Shown: piece after piece, positions 54,693 through 62,993 of the stretch
How the letters are laid out: every line of letters begins with the position of its first letter
Position numbering within the stretch: the first letter of the stretch is position 1
Source of the DNA: Phycisphaeraceae bacterium
GTDB taxonomy: Bacteria; Planctomycetota; Phycisphaerae; Phycisphaerales; SM1A02
Direction of reading: 5' to 3'
DNA: 64,000 bases
Assembly (NCBI GenBank): GCA_015709595.1
Contig: CP054178.1
Coordinates: 930,001-994,000 of the forward strand
Made by a program: the position numbers and the translations under genes
The notes under the pieces: generated by a model
What the model was told of the DNA's origin: nothing
Databases searched by the model: none
What the model saw: the letters and a program-made list of their open reading frames with translations, nothing else

Positions 54693-54710
54693 CCCGTGGT
54701 TCGCCCGCCC

Positions 54711-55955
54711 ATGATCCTCAACCCCCTTTTCCTGGCGCAGACCGTGATGCTCGCCCTGTCGCAGATCTGGGCGAACAAGACGCGGTCGTTCCTCACCTCG
54801 CTGGGGATCATCATCGGCGTGGCGTCGGTGACGGCGGTCATCGCCGCGCTTGACGGGCTGAAGACCAAGGTTCTCACCGAGTTCCAGACGCTGGGCGCCA
54901 ACAAGATCTTCATCATCCACGACCGGCCCGACGGCGAACCGCGCAACAAGTACCCGTGGGAGAAGATCCGCCTCAAGCCGGAGGAACTTGAGGAGATCGC
55001 CGCCAACTGCCCGTCGATCAAGCACGTCACGCCGCAGACCACGCTGGGCGCGATCATCCGCGCCGGCGACGAGATGCGTGAAGGCGTCGAGGTCACGGGC
55101 ATCTGGCCCACCTGGCATGAGATCGAGAATCGAAGCGTGCTGATGGGCCGCCCGTTCAACCGCATCGATGAGGAAATGGCGCGGCAGGTCTGCCTGGTCA
55201 ACGAGGACGCCATCAAGGAGCTCCGTCTCGACGCCGATCCGACCGGCGACACCATCCTGCTCAACAACCGCCAGTTCCTGATCGTGGGCGTGGTGGAGAA
55301 ACGCCCCGCCAGCATCTTCAACCAGCGCAACGTGGCCACCGAGGTCATCATTCCGTTCTCCACGGCCCGCAAGATGCAGCCGCCGGACTTCTTCTTCTTC
55401 ATCCTGGGGCAGACCTGGTCGCCCGACGTGGCGGAGGAGGCCAAGGCCGAGGTGCGCTTCGTGATGCGCAAGGCCCGCAACCTGCAGCCGGGCGACGCCG
55501 ACACCTTCGAGGTGCAGGCCATCGACCAGTTCATCGCGCAGTTTCAGGCGCTGGCGGCGGGCATCACCGCCATCGCGGGCGGCATCGTCGCCATCTCGCT
55601 GCTGGTGGGCGGCATCGGCATCATGAACATCATGCTGGTGTCGGTCAGCGAGCGCACCCGCGAGATCGGGCTGCGCAAGGCCGTGGGCGCGCGCCCCGGC
55701 GCGATTCTGATGCAGTTCCTGGTGGAGGCGGTCATGCTCTGCTTCGCGGGCGGGCTGGCCGGTCTGACGATCGCCCAGCTCCTGGCCTTCGGGCTGACCA
55801 AGATTCCCAACGCCGGGCTGGAGCAGGCGGCCATTCCGCTGTGGGCGGTCATCATGGCCTTCGCCTTCAGCGCGGCGGTGGGCATCATCTTCGGCATGTT
55901 CCCCGCCGTGAAGGCCGCCCGACTCGACCCCATCGAAGCCCTGCGGCATGAGTGA
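54711..55955 (+). CDS. MacB/FtsX-type ABC permease
   Basis: 414 residues from the ATG at 54711; a GTG at 54696 is 5 codons upstream. The layout is N-terminal helix (TSLGIIIGVASVTAVIAALD), a periplasmic MacB_PCD domain of about 230 residues, then the FtsX membrane domain with ALAAGITAIAGGIVAISLLV, ERTREIGLRKAVGARPGAIL (the classic coupling motif) and two more helices ending LDPIEALRHE. It works with the preceding ATPase as a mechanotransmission pump rather than as an ordinary importer or exporter. Confidence 0.93.
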   Translation: MILNPLFLAQTVMLALSQIWANKTRSFLTSLGIIIGVASVTAVIAALDGLKTKVLTEFQTLGANKIFIIHDRPDGEPRNKYPWEKIRLKPEELEEIAANCPSIKHVTPQTTLGAIIRAGDEMREGVEVTGIWPTWHEIENRSVLMGRPFNRIDEEMARQVCLVNEDAIKELRLDADPTGDTILLNNRQFLIVGVVEKRPASIFNQRNVATEVIIPFSTARKMQPPDFFFFILGQTWSPDVAEEAKAEVRFVMRKARNLQPGDADTFEVQAIDQFIAQFQALAAGITAIAGGIVAISLLVGGIGIMNIMLVSVSERTREIGLRKAVGARPGAILMQFLVEAVMLCFAGGLAGLTIAQLLAFGLTKIPNAGLEQAAIPLWAVIMAFAFSAAVGIIFGMFPAVKAARLDPIEALRHE

Positions 55956-55964
55956 ACATGGTCC

Positions 55965-56166
55965 GCCGATGAACACGGATAAAGAGGATCATGCCGATCG
56001 GAACGTGTTCGGCCAGCCATCTCGGGTGCTTCGGCTCGATCCCCTGGTCGCAAGGGAGCACCGTGCCAACCAGCCGCCCTTTCGGTACTCGACCGCTTGA
56101 CGGGAGCCGACCAGTCGTGACGAACTCTACACGCTTTCCATCCGTGCTCATCTGTGTTTATCTGTG
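55965..56166. repeat. Dispersed GATGAACACGGATAAA-type repeats, inverted pair
   Basis: GATGAACACGGATAAAGAGG starts at about 55969, and a related unit in opposite orientation, TCCGTGCTCATCTGTGTTTA, begins near 56140 and runs into TCTGTGG. Both resemble a repeat I associate with intergenic DNA of planctomycete-like genomes. The right-hand unit lies inside the predicted signal peptide of the next gene. Confidence 0.5.
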
Positions 56167-57784
56167 GATGAACCTGACCGGCTGCGAGAACGCCAATCCG
56201 CTTTCCCGCAACGACTACTACCTCGAGATCGCCCGTGAGGGCGCGGTGGAGATAATCGACGCGAAGGATTTCGCATCCTCGTCGCGCACGCCGCCCGTGT
56301 CGGTGGAGGAGGCGACCGCCGCGATGCGGCGCGACTGGTCGCCTCAGTCAATGGTGCGCCCCGGCGAGCCGGTGTCGCTTTCGCTGGCCGAGGCCCGCGC
56401 CGCCGCGCTGGCGGGCAATCTCGACCTGCAGGTGACCCTGTACGACCCTGCCATCGCGCAGGAATCGATCAACGAGGAGGAAGCCCGGTTCGAGTGGGTG
56501 TTCACCGCCTCGGCGCGTCGCACGCACGTGGACGCCGCCACCGCCTCCACGCTCGCCAACTCGCAGGCGCTGATCGACGAGTTCGACTTCGGCGTCAACA
56601 TTCCGCTGCGCACGGGCGGCACGGTCAACGTCAACCTGCCGGTCAACCGCACCGAGACCAACAACGCCTTCGCCACGCTCAACCCGTCGTTCTCGACCGA
56701 CCTGCGGTTCTCGATCTCCCAGCCGCTGCTGCGCAACGCGGGCGTGCGGCCCAATACGCACGGCATCCGGGTGGCGAAGTACCAGAAGCGCCTGACGGAC
56801 GCGCTCACGAAGCTCGAGGCCATCCGCGTGCTGGCCAACGTGGACCGCGCCTACTGGAACCTGTACGCCGCCCGGCAGTCGCTGGACGTCGCGCTCAAGC
56901 AGTATGAACTGGCGGTGGCGCAACTGGAGCGCGCCCGCCGTCGCGTGGCGCAGGAGACGGCCCCGCGCATCGAGGTGACGCGGGCCGAGTCCGGCGTCGC
57001 CCAGCGGCTTGAAGCCATCATCGTGGCCCAGAACGCCGTGAAGCAGCGGGAGCGCGACCTCAAGCGACTGATGAATCGCACAGACCTGCCCGTCAATAAC
57101 CAGCAGGCGGTGCTGCCCACCACCGAGCCCAACCCGCTGGGGCTGCAACTCGACGCCGGTGAACTCGCCGCCTTCGCCATCGACAACCGCATGGAGATGC
57201 TGGAGCAGGAGCTGCGGCTGGCGATCAACGCCAGCACCATCGACTTTCAGCGCAACCAGGCCCTGCCGCTCGTGGTGCTGGACTACTCATACACCGTGAA
57301 CGGACTGGGAGGCAACCTCGGCAACTCCTTCGACCTGATGGCCAGCAAGCGGTTCGAGGACTGGTCCGCCGGGCTGCGCGCGGAAATCCCCATCGGCAAC
57401 GAAGCCGCCAACGCCCGCATCAACCGCGCCATTCTCGAGCGGCTGCAGCGACTGGCCACCAGGGAGCAGCGGCGCCAGGCCATCGAAACCGAGGTGCGCA
57501 ACGCCGTGGACACCTTCGACACCAACTGGCAGCGCGTGCTGGCGGCCAGGCAGGCGGCCATCCTGGCGGGCGAGGTGCTGCTGGGCGAGCAGCGCCAGTA
57601 CGACGCAGGAGCCCGCACCAGCACGGATGTGCTCGACGCCGCCGCCGCTCTCGCCGACGCGCAGAACGCCGAGATTCGCGCCCTGGTGGACTACCAGATC
57701 GCCCAGGTCGATCTGGCTTTCGCGACGGGAACTCTCCTTGGACAGGGTCAGGTGCGATGGGAAGCCAAGGGACTGGAGGAGTGA
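56117..57784 (+). CDS. TolC-family outer-membrane efflux lipoprotein
   Basis: About 555 residues from GTG at 56117, which has GGGAG upstream and gives a lipoprotein signal ending MNLTGC. Other starts (55991, ATG 56167) are possible. Two OEP repeats follow, each with long helices (RPNTHGIRVAKYQKRL; LEAIRVLANVDRAYWNLYAA; ALADAQNAEIRALVDYQIAQ) and strands such as LRFSISQPLL and LVVLDYSYTVN. It should form the trimeric outer-membrane channel for the upstream MacAB-like pump. It starts 160 bases after the permease gene. Its N-terminus is partly encoded by a dispersed repeat. Confidence 0.88.
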   Translation: MTNSTRFPSVLICVYLWMNLTGCENANPLSRNDYYLEIAREGAVEIIDAKDFASSSRTPPVSVEEATAAMRRDWSPQSMVRPGEPVSLSLAEARAAALAGNLDLQVTLYDPAIAQESINEEEARFEWVFTASARRTHVDAATASTLANSQALIDEFDFGVNIPLRTGGTVNVNLPVNRTETNNAFATLNPSFSTDLRFSISQPLLRNAGVRPNTHGIRVAKYQKRLTDALTKLEAIRVLANVDRAYWNLYAARQSLDVALKQYELAVAQLERARRRVAQETAPRIEVTRAESGVAQRLEAIIVAQNAVKQRERDLKRLMNRTDLPVNNQQAVLPTTEPNPLGLQLDAGELAAFAIDNRMEMLEQELRLAINASTIDFQRNQALPLVVLDYSYTVNGLGGNLGNSFDLMASKRFEDWSAGLRAEIPIGNEAANARINRAILERLQRLATREQRRQAIETEVRNAVDTFDTNWQRVLAARQAAILAGEVLLGEQRQYDAGARTSTDVLDAAAALADAQNAEIRALVDYQIAQVDLAFATGTLLGQGQVRWEAKGLEE

Positions 57785-57808
57785 GCGGAAGACGGTTGGG
57801 CTGATGGA

Positions 57809-57844
57809 CCGGCTTTCGGCTTTCGGCTTTCGGCTTTCGGCTGC
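57809..57844. repeat. Short tandem repeat, unit TTTCGGC
   Basis: The 7-base unit TTTCGGC occurs four times in a row just after the TolC gene. It lies in a 150-base intergenic gap; no coding or promoter feature overlaps it. Confidence 0.7.
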
Positions 57845-57926
57845 ATTCCCCTCGTCCCGTGTCAGAAGGCCGGAGTGAGGGCTCTTCTGACGGCGCACGG
57901 ACCATCACCGCACACTCCACCGCCCC

Positions 57927-57932
57927 TACACT
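57927..57932 (+). promoter_or_regulatory. -10 element of ruvX, possibly leaderless
   Basis: TACACT ends 5 bases before the ruvX ATG and there is no ribosome-binding site between them. Transcription would start at or next to the ATG. No good -35 was found. Confidence 0.45.
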
Positions 57933-57937
57933 CCGTC

Positions 57938-58357
57938 ATGCGGCTGATGGCGGTTGATCTGGGCGACAAGCGCACCGGGCTGGCCGTGGGCGATGATGAG
58001 ACGGGCATCGTCACGCCCGTGGAAGTGCTGAACATCATTCGCCCGGCGCAGGAAGCGCGGCTGATCGAGGCGATTCTCCATGCCGCCCGTGAGCACGGAG
58101 CCGCCGTGCTGGTGCTCGGCCTGCCGATCAACATGGACGGTTCGGAGAGCGACCGCGCCCGGCTGGTGCGCGCGTTCGGCGCGCGCCTGGAGGCCGCGGC
58201 GTCGCCGCCCATTCGCATCGTGTATCAGGACGAGCGGCTGACCAGCGACGCGGCGGAGGCGTACCTCGACCGCTCCGGACGCACGCGCGGGGAGAAGAAA
58301 CAACGCCGGGACGCCCTGGCGGCGATGGTGATTCTGCGGGATTACCTGAATCAGTGA
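57938..58357 (+). CDS. ruvX: Putative Holliday-junction resolvase / pre-16S rRNA nuclease
   Basis: 139 residues, the normal YqgF/RuvX length. The RNase H-like fold is clear: MAVDLGDKRTGLAVGDDETG with the first Asp, VLVLGLPINMDGSESDRARL, and YQDERLTSDAAEAYL with the Glu and Asp that complete the site. The last helix is KKQRRDALAAMVILRDYL. This family finishes the 5' end of 16S rRNA in E. coli and resembles RuvC resolvases. The start at 57938 is where homology begins; upstream in-frame codons have no support. Confidence 0.93.
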   Translation: MRLMAVDLGDKRTGLAVGDDETGIVTPVEVLNIIRPAQEARLIEAILHAAREHGAAVLVLGLPINMDGSESDRARLVRAFGARLEAAASPPIRIVYQDERLTSDAAEAYLDRSGRTRGEKKQRRDALAAMVILRDYLNQ

Positions 58358-58374
58358 GAACCGACTGATGGGGA

Positions 58375-58444
58375 CTGTGGCGCGGACGTCTCGCCCGCGA
58401 CCATCATCCGCACCTGTGGCGCGGGCGTCTCGCCCGCGACCATC
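58375..58444. repeat. Two direct copies of a 31-base palindromic repeat
   Basis: The unit CTGTGGCGCGGGCGTCTCGC.. occupies 58375-58405 and 58414-58444, with one mismatch between copies. Its core GCGGGCG-TCT-CGCCCGC is a perfect hairpin in the second copy. It resembles the repetitive extragenic palindromes of GC-rich planctomycetes. It lies between the convergent ruvX and DUF1569 genes and may serve as a transcription stop. Confidence 0.7.
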
Positions 58445-58453
58445 GGATCCGGC

Positions 58454-58939
58454 TCAAGTCCCACCGTGCTTGAGAAAACTGAAGTGCATCTCTGCATGGC
58501 GACAGTGGAGTTGCTCCCACTCTTCGTGCGTCAGCGGGCCGAGAACCGGGCTGGGCTGCTCCATCCGCTCGCCCTGCTGCACGCGATCGACCGCGCGCCA
58601 CAGCTCCGACACGGCGTCGTCCCACGTCACGTCCGGGTCCGGCAGAAGCAGGTCAAAGCGGCCCGGAAGCGTGATTCCCGGCTTCAAGGGCCTGGTGAGC
58701 ATGTGACGCTTGAACAGCCGCCCCAGCGCCCGCAGGATGAACGGGGCCATGAGGCCCTGGAAGCCGTCAATCGACAGATGAATGAGTTTCGCCACGTGCT
58801 GCACGATCTGGGCGGGCGTCCAATTGCCCGTGGCGATGACGGTCGCGCCGTCGAACTGCTGCACGTCGGCCAGCAGGTCGCCCAGCCAGGTGAAGTGCAG
58901 GGGACGCCGATCCTTGACGAGGTTCGTGCGAACGGTCAT
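58454..58939 (-). CDS. DUF1569 (DinB-like) protein
   Basis: 161 residues. A four-helix DinB-like fold is suggested by GNWTPAQIVQHVAKLIHLSI, with a His of the type that binds metal, RLFKRHMLT, and the C-terminal LTHEEWEQLHCRHAEMHFSF with two more His. It fits DUF1569, an uncharacterised family of the DinB superfamily common in planctomycetes. Its ATG overlaps the stop of the 6-phosphogluconolactonase gene (ATGA), so the two are co-translated. Confidence 0.82.
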   Translation of the reverse strand: MTVRTNLVKDRRPLHFTWLGDLLADVQQFDGATVIATGNWTPAQIVQHVAKLIHLSIDGFQGLMAPFILRALGRLFKRHMLTRPLKPGITLPGRFDLLLPDPDVTWDDAVSELWRAVDRVQQGERMEQPSPVLGPLTHEEWEQLHCRHAEMHFSFLKHGGT

Positions 58940-59871
58940 TTGAACTCGTTCTCATCGAAGGGCGGCGCGTCGCCCTCGAGTTCGTCGAAATCCATGCCTG
59001 GTCGATCGCGCCATGTCAACGGTTGGCCCGCCTCGGCGCCGGTGGCGGATGATCCCTCACCTTGACCCTGCAAGCCCAGCCCGGCGGCCTCGCGGTCCAG
59101 ATACCACACCAGGTCGCCTCCGGTGGGGCGCACTCCCAGGATCGGCAGCTCCTGCACCGTGTCGCGCGCCGAGGCCACGCGGCGGATTGTCTCCGCCTTG
59201 CTGAAGCCCGTCACCATCACCGCCACGTAACGTGCGGAGTTGAGAAGCGGGTACGTCATCGTCACACGACCGGGCGACGGGGTCTGCCCGCCCCGGTTGA
59301 GCCGCACCAGCCGGGCGTCCTCGTTCACCGCGTCGCTGTAGGGGAAGAGCGAGGCGGTGTGCCCGTCCGCACCCATCCCCAGGAGCACGAAGTCCAGTCG
59401 ATCCTGCCCCTTTTCGCGCCACATCAGGTGCTCGCGCAGCTCGCGCTCGTATTCCTCGTCGCACGCCGGTGAGCACGTCGAGATGGGATGCACCTGCTCG
59501 GGCGGAATGTCGGCGTGATCCACGATCGTCTCGCGGATCATGCGATAGTTCGACTCCGCATGGTCGTGCGGCACCAGACGCTCATCCACCAGCCACAGGT
59601 GGGTGCGACGCCAGGGCAGAGCGCGGCAGGCGGGGTCGTACATCAACCGCTGATAGAGCGGCTCAGGCGTGCGCCCCCCGGAGAGCGCCAGGTGGAAGTC
59701 GCCGAAGCGCCGCACGCACTCCAGACCCTGCACCACCATCTCGGCGGCGATGCGGTCGATCACCGCGTCTACGTCCTCGCACACGATGACATCGCTGGCG
59801 CCGGGCAGCCGCGGACCGGCGGGGGGCGGCGTGATCGCGTACGGATCGGGCTTGCGACGTGAGCCAGGCAT
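58936..59871 (-). CDS. pgl: 6-phosphogluconolactonase
   Basis: 311 residues from the ATG at 59871. The SugarP-isomerase/DevB fold is shown by HLALSGGRTPEPLYQRL (phosphate loop), HLWLVDERLVPHDHAESNY and FVLLGMGADGHTASLFP, a hallmark with the catalytic His. It hydrolyses 6-phosphogluconolactone in the oxidative pentose phosphate path. It is longer than usual (about 230-250) because of a 30-residue N-terminal extension and a 40-residue acidic C-terminal tail. Upstream in-frame codons to 60003 lack support. It is followed by the DUF1569 gene. Confidence 0.9.
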   Translation of the reverse strand: MPGSRRKPDPYAITPPPAGPRLPGASDVIVCEDVDAVIDRIAAEMVVQGLECVRRFGDFHLALSGGRTPEPLYQRLMYDPACRALPWRRTHLWLVDERLVPHDHAESNYRMIRETIVDHADIPPEQVHPISTCSPACDEEYERELREHLMWREKGQDRLDFVLLGMGADGHTASLFPYSDAVNEDARLVRLNRGGQTPSPGRVTMTYPLLNSARYVAVMVTGFSKAETIRRVASARDTVQELPILGVRPTGGDLVWYLDREAAGLGLQGQGEGSSATGAEAGQPLTWRDRPGMDFDELEGDAPPFDENEFK

Positions 59872-60053
59872 GGGAAGCCCCTGATTATGCCACGTTCCAG
59901 GGCGGATCGCCAGACGGGAAACGTCTGGTTTCGGGTGTGATTGCGTGAATCGAGCGTTGCCGATGCAGCGCCGCCGTGCCGCGCGACGCCCCGGCGGGTA
60001 CACTCCATGCAGCCCGCGATGGAGCGCGGCCGCACCGCGTACGGAGACCCGCC

Positions 60054-60608
60054 ATGCGCCGACACCGAGAGACCGTCATCCCCGCCCGACTATCCATGCC
60101 AGTCCGCCTGGCCCGGCTCGTCATCGCGTGTACCGGGCTTGGGGTGGGAATCGCGCTCGCCTCGTGCGCACCCTTCGCCACCTACCCGCCCATCGAGGGC
60201 GCGTCGAGCATCGACAACCCCGCCTACGAGCCGGTCCCGTCGATCATGGCCGCGGCGATCCAGCACGTGCACGCCCGTTTCGGGGGCGAGCGTGAGTACT
60301 TCATCAATCTGCCCGCCGGCTGCCCCGCCAAGGTGTACGACCTGGTGATCGCCAAGCTGGGGACGGGCGCGCCCATGACGCAGCCGGACCAGTGGACCTA
60401 TCACGTCACGCAGGTCCGCTCGCGGGCCATGAACGCCGAGTGCGACCTGGTCTTCCCCCGCGCCGGCGGCGGCGTGGGCCAGATCACCGTGCACCTGCGC
60501 AAGGAGTTGACGGGCTACAGCGTGCAGTCGTCCAAGATCTGGAACCTGCCCGTGGAGGCGCCTCCGCCGCATTACGTGCCGGCGCCGACGCCCGGCTCGG
60601 GCGGATGA
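60054..60608 (+). CDS. Predicted lipoprotein, unknown function
   Basis: 184 residues from the ATG at 60054, with GGAG at 60042. The signal peptide ends LGVGIALASC, a good lipobox. The mature part starts AP FATYPPIEG, has a helix PSIMAAAIQHVHARFG, then strands EYFINLPAG, YHVTQVRSRAMNAECDLVFP and QITVHLRKELTG, and a Pro-rich end. It is a single compact domain, probably in the periplasm or outer membrane. TACACT at 59999-60004 may be its -10 element. Family not recognised. Confidence 0.7.
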   Translation: MRRHRETVIPARLSMPVRLARLVIACTGLGVGIALASCAPFATYPPIEGASSIDNPAYEPVPSIMAAAIQHVHARFGGEREYFINLPAGCPAKVYDLVIAKLGTGAPMTQPDQWTYHVTQVRSRAMNAECDLVFPRAGGGVGQITVHLRKELTGYSVQSSKIWNLPVEAPPPHYVPAPTPGSGG

Positions 60609-60624
60609 TGCGGGCGCTCCGTTC

Positions 60625-62574
60625 TCAGGCCGCCATCGACATCGCGCGCGACTCGTCGTCCCGGCCCGCCTCCTCCGGCGCTCCCGCAGCGCCGGTCAGG
60701 AGTCCATTGACCACGCCGATGAACCGGCGGATGGTGAAGGGCGTGGAAAGCTGAATGACCCGACGGCCTTCCATCAATGAGGGCATGGGCGCGATTCGTC
60801 CGCCCGCCGAGAGACAGATGAGCGGTAGTTTCGGCAGTCCCTGGGCCCGTTCGCGCTCGGCATAGGCGCGGGACATGGGTTCTCGATCGCGGGGGTTGCG
60901 GAAGCGGATGAGCCCCAGGTTGGCGGGCTCGCCGTCACCCCAGTCCGCGAGCTGCTCGACGAAGATGCGATGCGCGTCGATGGCCGGCGCGGGGGCGACG
61001 TACAGGGGACGCAGCGGCCTGAGCAACTGCGACTGATGCACCAGGTTCAGTTGATCCCAGTTCGACAGGTTCGATCGCGCCAGCAGGGCGAACTTGATCT
61101 TGTCGGTCTCGTCGCGCGCGGTCATCTCGATGCGCGCGACGACGGACGGATCAAGGTCGAGCAGTTCACAGAGATCCTCGGTGGGAGCAATCGTCTCATT
61201 GCCGCTCGAACCGAGCATGAAGGCGTGGGCGAGCCGGTCGGCCAGGCCGAGCGTGGCGACCTCGGTCGCCTCGTTGGAGGCCACCTGGCGGATGTTGCCC
61301 GCCGAGACGTGGTGCATGGTGATGGGCGTGATGAGATGGCGCGAGAACTTCCAGGTCTGGAACACCCGCGCGGTCACGTCCGCGTGGGTGATCTGAAGCA
61401 TGGCCTGCTCCACCTGCTCAAGCGGGAGCATGAGTCGTCCGGCCGCTTCGAGCACCTGCTCATAGGGTTCGCGGGCCTCGGTGAGCAGCACCATGCGCCC
61501 CACGTCGTGCAGCAGCCCCATGGTGAAGGCGCCGTCCACTTCCTTCTCGTCGCGTGAACGGGCGATCTCGGAGGCGATCAAGCCGGTGGCGATGGCGTGC
61601 TCCCAGAACTGGTCCCCGTCCACCGTGCCGTCGATGGAGCGCACGCTCAGGCGCTCCACCAGGGCCAGGTTGAGAACCGCCTGCCGAATCTGTCCCACGC
61701 CGATGCGCAGCACGGCCTTCTGCATGGAGTCCACCGGCTCGCCGCGCGTATACACCGCCGAGTTGGCCAGCCGCAGCACCTTCAGCGCGATGGCGTGGTC
61801 GCGGCTGATCGCCTTGGCGATCTGTTCGATGGAGGCGTTCTGGTTGCCGGTGAGTTTGAGCACCTCGCTCACGGCTGGCGAGAAGCCCTTGAGCTCGCCG
61901 CAGCCATCGATCATCTCCAGCAGGCGCGACTTGCCGATGGGCGGGCGCAGCGACTTGAGCGCCGCGGTGTCCTCCTCGAGCGTGGGGGGAACCTCGATGA
62001 TGAGAGGATGCTCACGGTCCGACGATGAACCGCGCGGAGACGCCTCCACCACCGACGCGGCGGTGAGAGAACGCGGCGCACCCACGCCGCCCGTCGGCGA
62101 CCTCCGGGCATCGACGTGGTCCGGGGACACCGGTTCGGACCTTGTCGCGGCCGGGGGCGGAGTCGCGGCGTCCGTCATCGTCACCGCGGTTCCGGAGGTC
62201 GCCGACGGAGCGGCGAGAATGCGATCCAGCTGCGCCAGCACGGCGCGCAGCGAGAACTCCTGTTTCAGCACGATCCCGCGCACGCCGAGTCGGGCGGCTT
62301 CGATCAGGCGGGCGCGATCGCGCACCCTGGTCAGAATCACCACCGGCAGCGACCGCGTGCGCTCGTTGCCGCGCAGGGCGCGCAGCACACCCTCGCCGTC
62401 GAGTTCGGTAAGCGCCAGGTCAAGCAGCAGCACGTCCATGGGCGCTGTTCGACAGATCGTCGCGGCTTCCCGGCCGCTGGCGACCGTCGTGACGGCGTAG
62501 CCGCGCTCGCGGAGCGCTTCGGACAGCAGTTCCCGGGACATCGGGTCGGCGTCGGCCAGGAGGATCGACTTCAT
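60625..62574 (-). CDS. Receiver-HDOD response regulator
   Basis: 649 residues from the ATG at 62574, where the receiver homology starts. Residues 1-120 are a receiver domain (MKSILLADADPMSRELLSEA; phospho-acceptor Asp52 in LLLDLALTE; Thr in VVILTRV; Lys in GIVLKQEF). A 90-residue Ser/Pro/Ala linker follows. The HDOD domain spans about 210-420 (FSPAVSEVLKLTGNQNASIE, RDHAIALKVLRLANSAVYTR, FTMGLLHDVGRMVLL). A C-terminal region of 200 residues is unfamiliar. HDOD regulators act in signalling linked to the cell cycle, motility or second messengers. No sensor kinase is adjacent. Confidence 0.88.
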   Translation of the reverse strand: MKSILLADADPMSRELLSEALRERGYAVTTVASGREAATICRTAPMDVLLLDLALTELDGEGVLRALRGNERTRSLPVVILTRVRDRARLIEAARLGVRGIVLKQEFSLRAVLAQLDRILAAPSATSGTAVTMTDAATPPPAATRSEPVSPDHVDARRSPTGGVGAPRSLTAASVVEASPRGSSSDREHPLIIEVPPTLEEDTAALKSLRPPIGKSRLLEMIDGCGELKGFSPAVSEVLKLTGNQNASIEQIAKAISRDHAIALKVLRLANSAVYTRGEPVDSMQKAVLRIGVGQIRQAVLNLALVERLSVRSIDGTVDGDQFWEHAIATGLIASEIARSRDEKEVDGAFTMGLLHDVGRMVLLTEAREPYEQVLEAAGRLMLPLEQVEQAMLQITHADVTARVFQTWKFSRHLITPITMHHVSAGNIRQVASNEATEVATLGLADRLAHAFMLGSSGNETIAPTEDLCELLDLDPSVVARIEMTARDETDKIKFALLARSNLSNWDQLNLVHQSQLLRPLRPLYVAPAPAIDAHRIFVEQLADWGDGEPANLGLIRFRNPRDREPMSRAYAERERAQGLPKLPLICLSAGGRIAPMPSLMEGRRVIQLSTPFTIRRFIGVVNGLLTGAAGAPEEAGRDDESRAMSMAA

Positions 62575-62993
62575 GGCGTTCTCCCCGCGAGAACCGCCGT
62601 GCGTGATCTGATCCCGAATTGACGGCGCCGCCACCTGGGGCGGTCTCCGGCGGAACATGACGGCGCAACGGCGCCGTCGTCGGGGTAGAGTCACGCATCA
62701 TGGCGGAACCCTCGCTCATGGCCCTCCACAGGAAGGCCCCAACCTGAACTCCGCGCCAACGGCCCTCGCGGACCATGCCTCCGACAATCCAGGTCGGAAG
62801 CGGCGCGATCGAACGCCATCTTCATCGGCTCAAACAGCAGGCCGCTGAACCCGACCTGCGTGATTGGACTTCGATGCAGGTTTGCGGACGTGACGCGCGT
62901 CGCTTATCGGCCGCGGGAGATGACCATGTCGCCCCCGGAGGATACGGGAGGCGTTGCACGAGGCGCCATTACCACGATTCCCCACGTCTTCGG
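62575..62993. other. Intergenic region without a recognised gene
   Basis: The 419 bases between the regulator and the hydrolase gene hold no convincing ORF, tRNA or hairpin terminator. The promoter of the regulator gene must lie near 62600-62700, but no clear hexamers were found. Confidence 0.4.

Noticed and set aside
54216-55976. 586-codon frame antisense to the MacB-type genes
   Set aside because: The sense genes show complete ABC motifs; the antisense frame is His/Arg/Asp-rich without domains.
57809-57844. TTTCGGC tandem repeat as a regulatory element
   Set aside because: Four copies of a 7-mer after a stop codon fit simple slippage; no promoter or gene depends on it.
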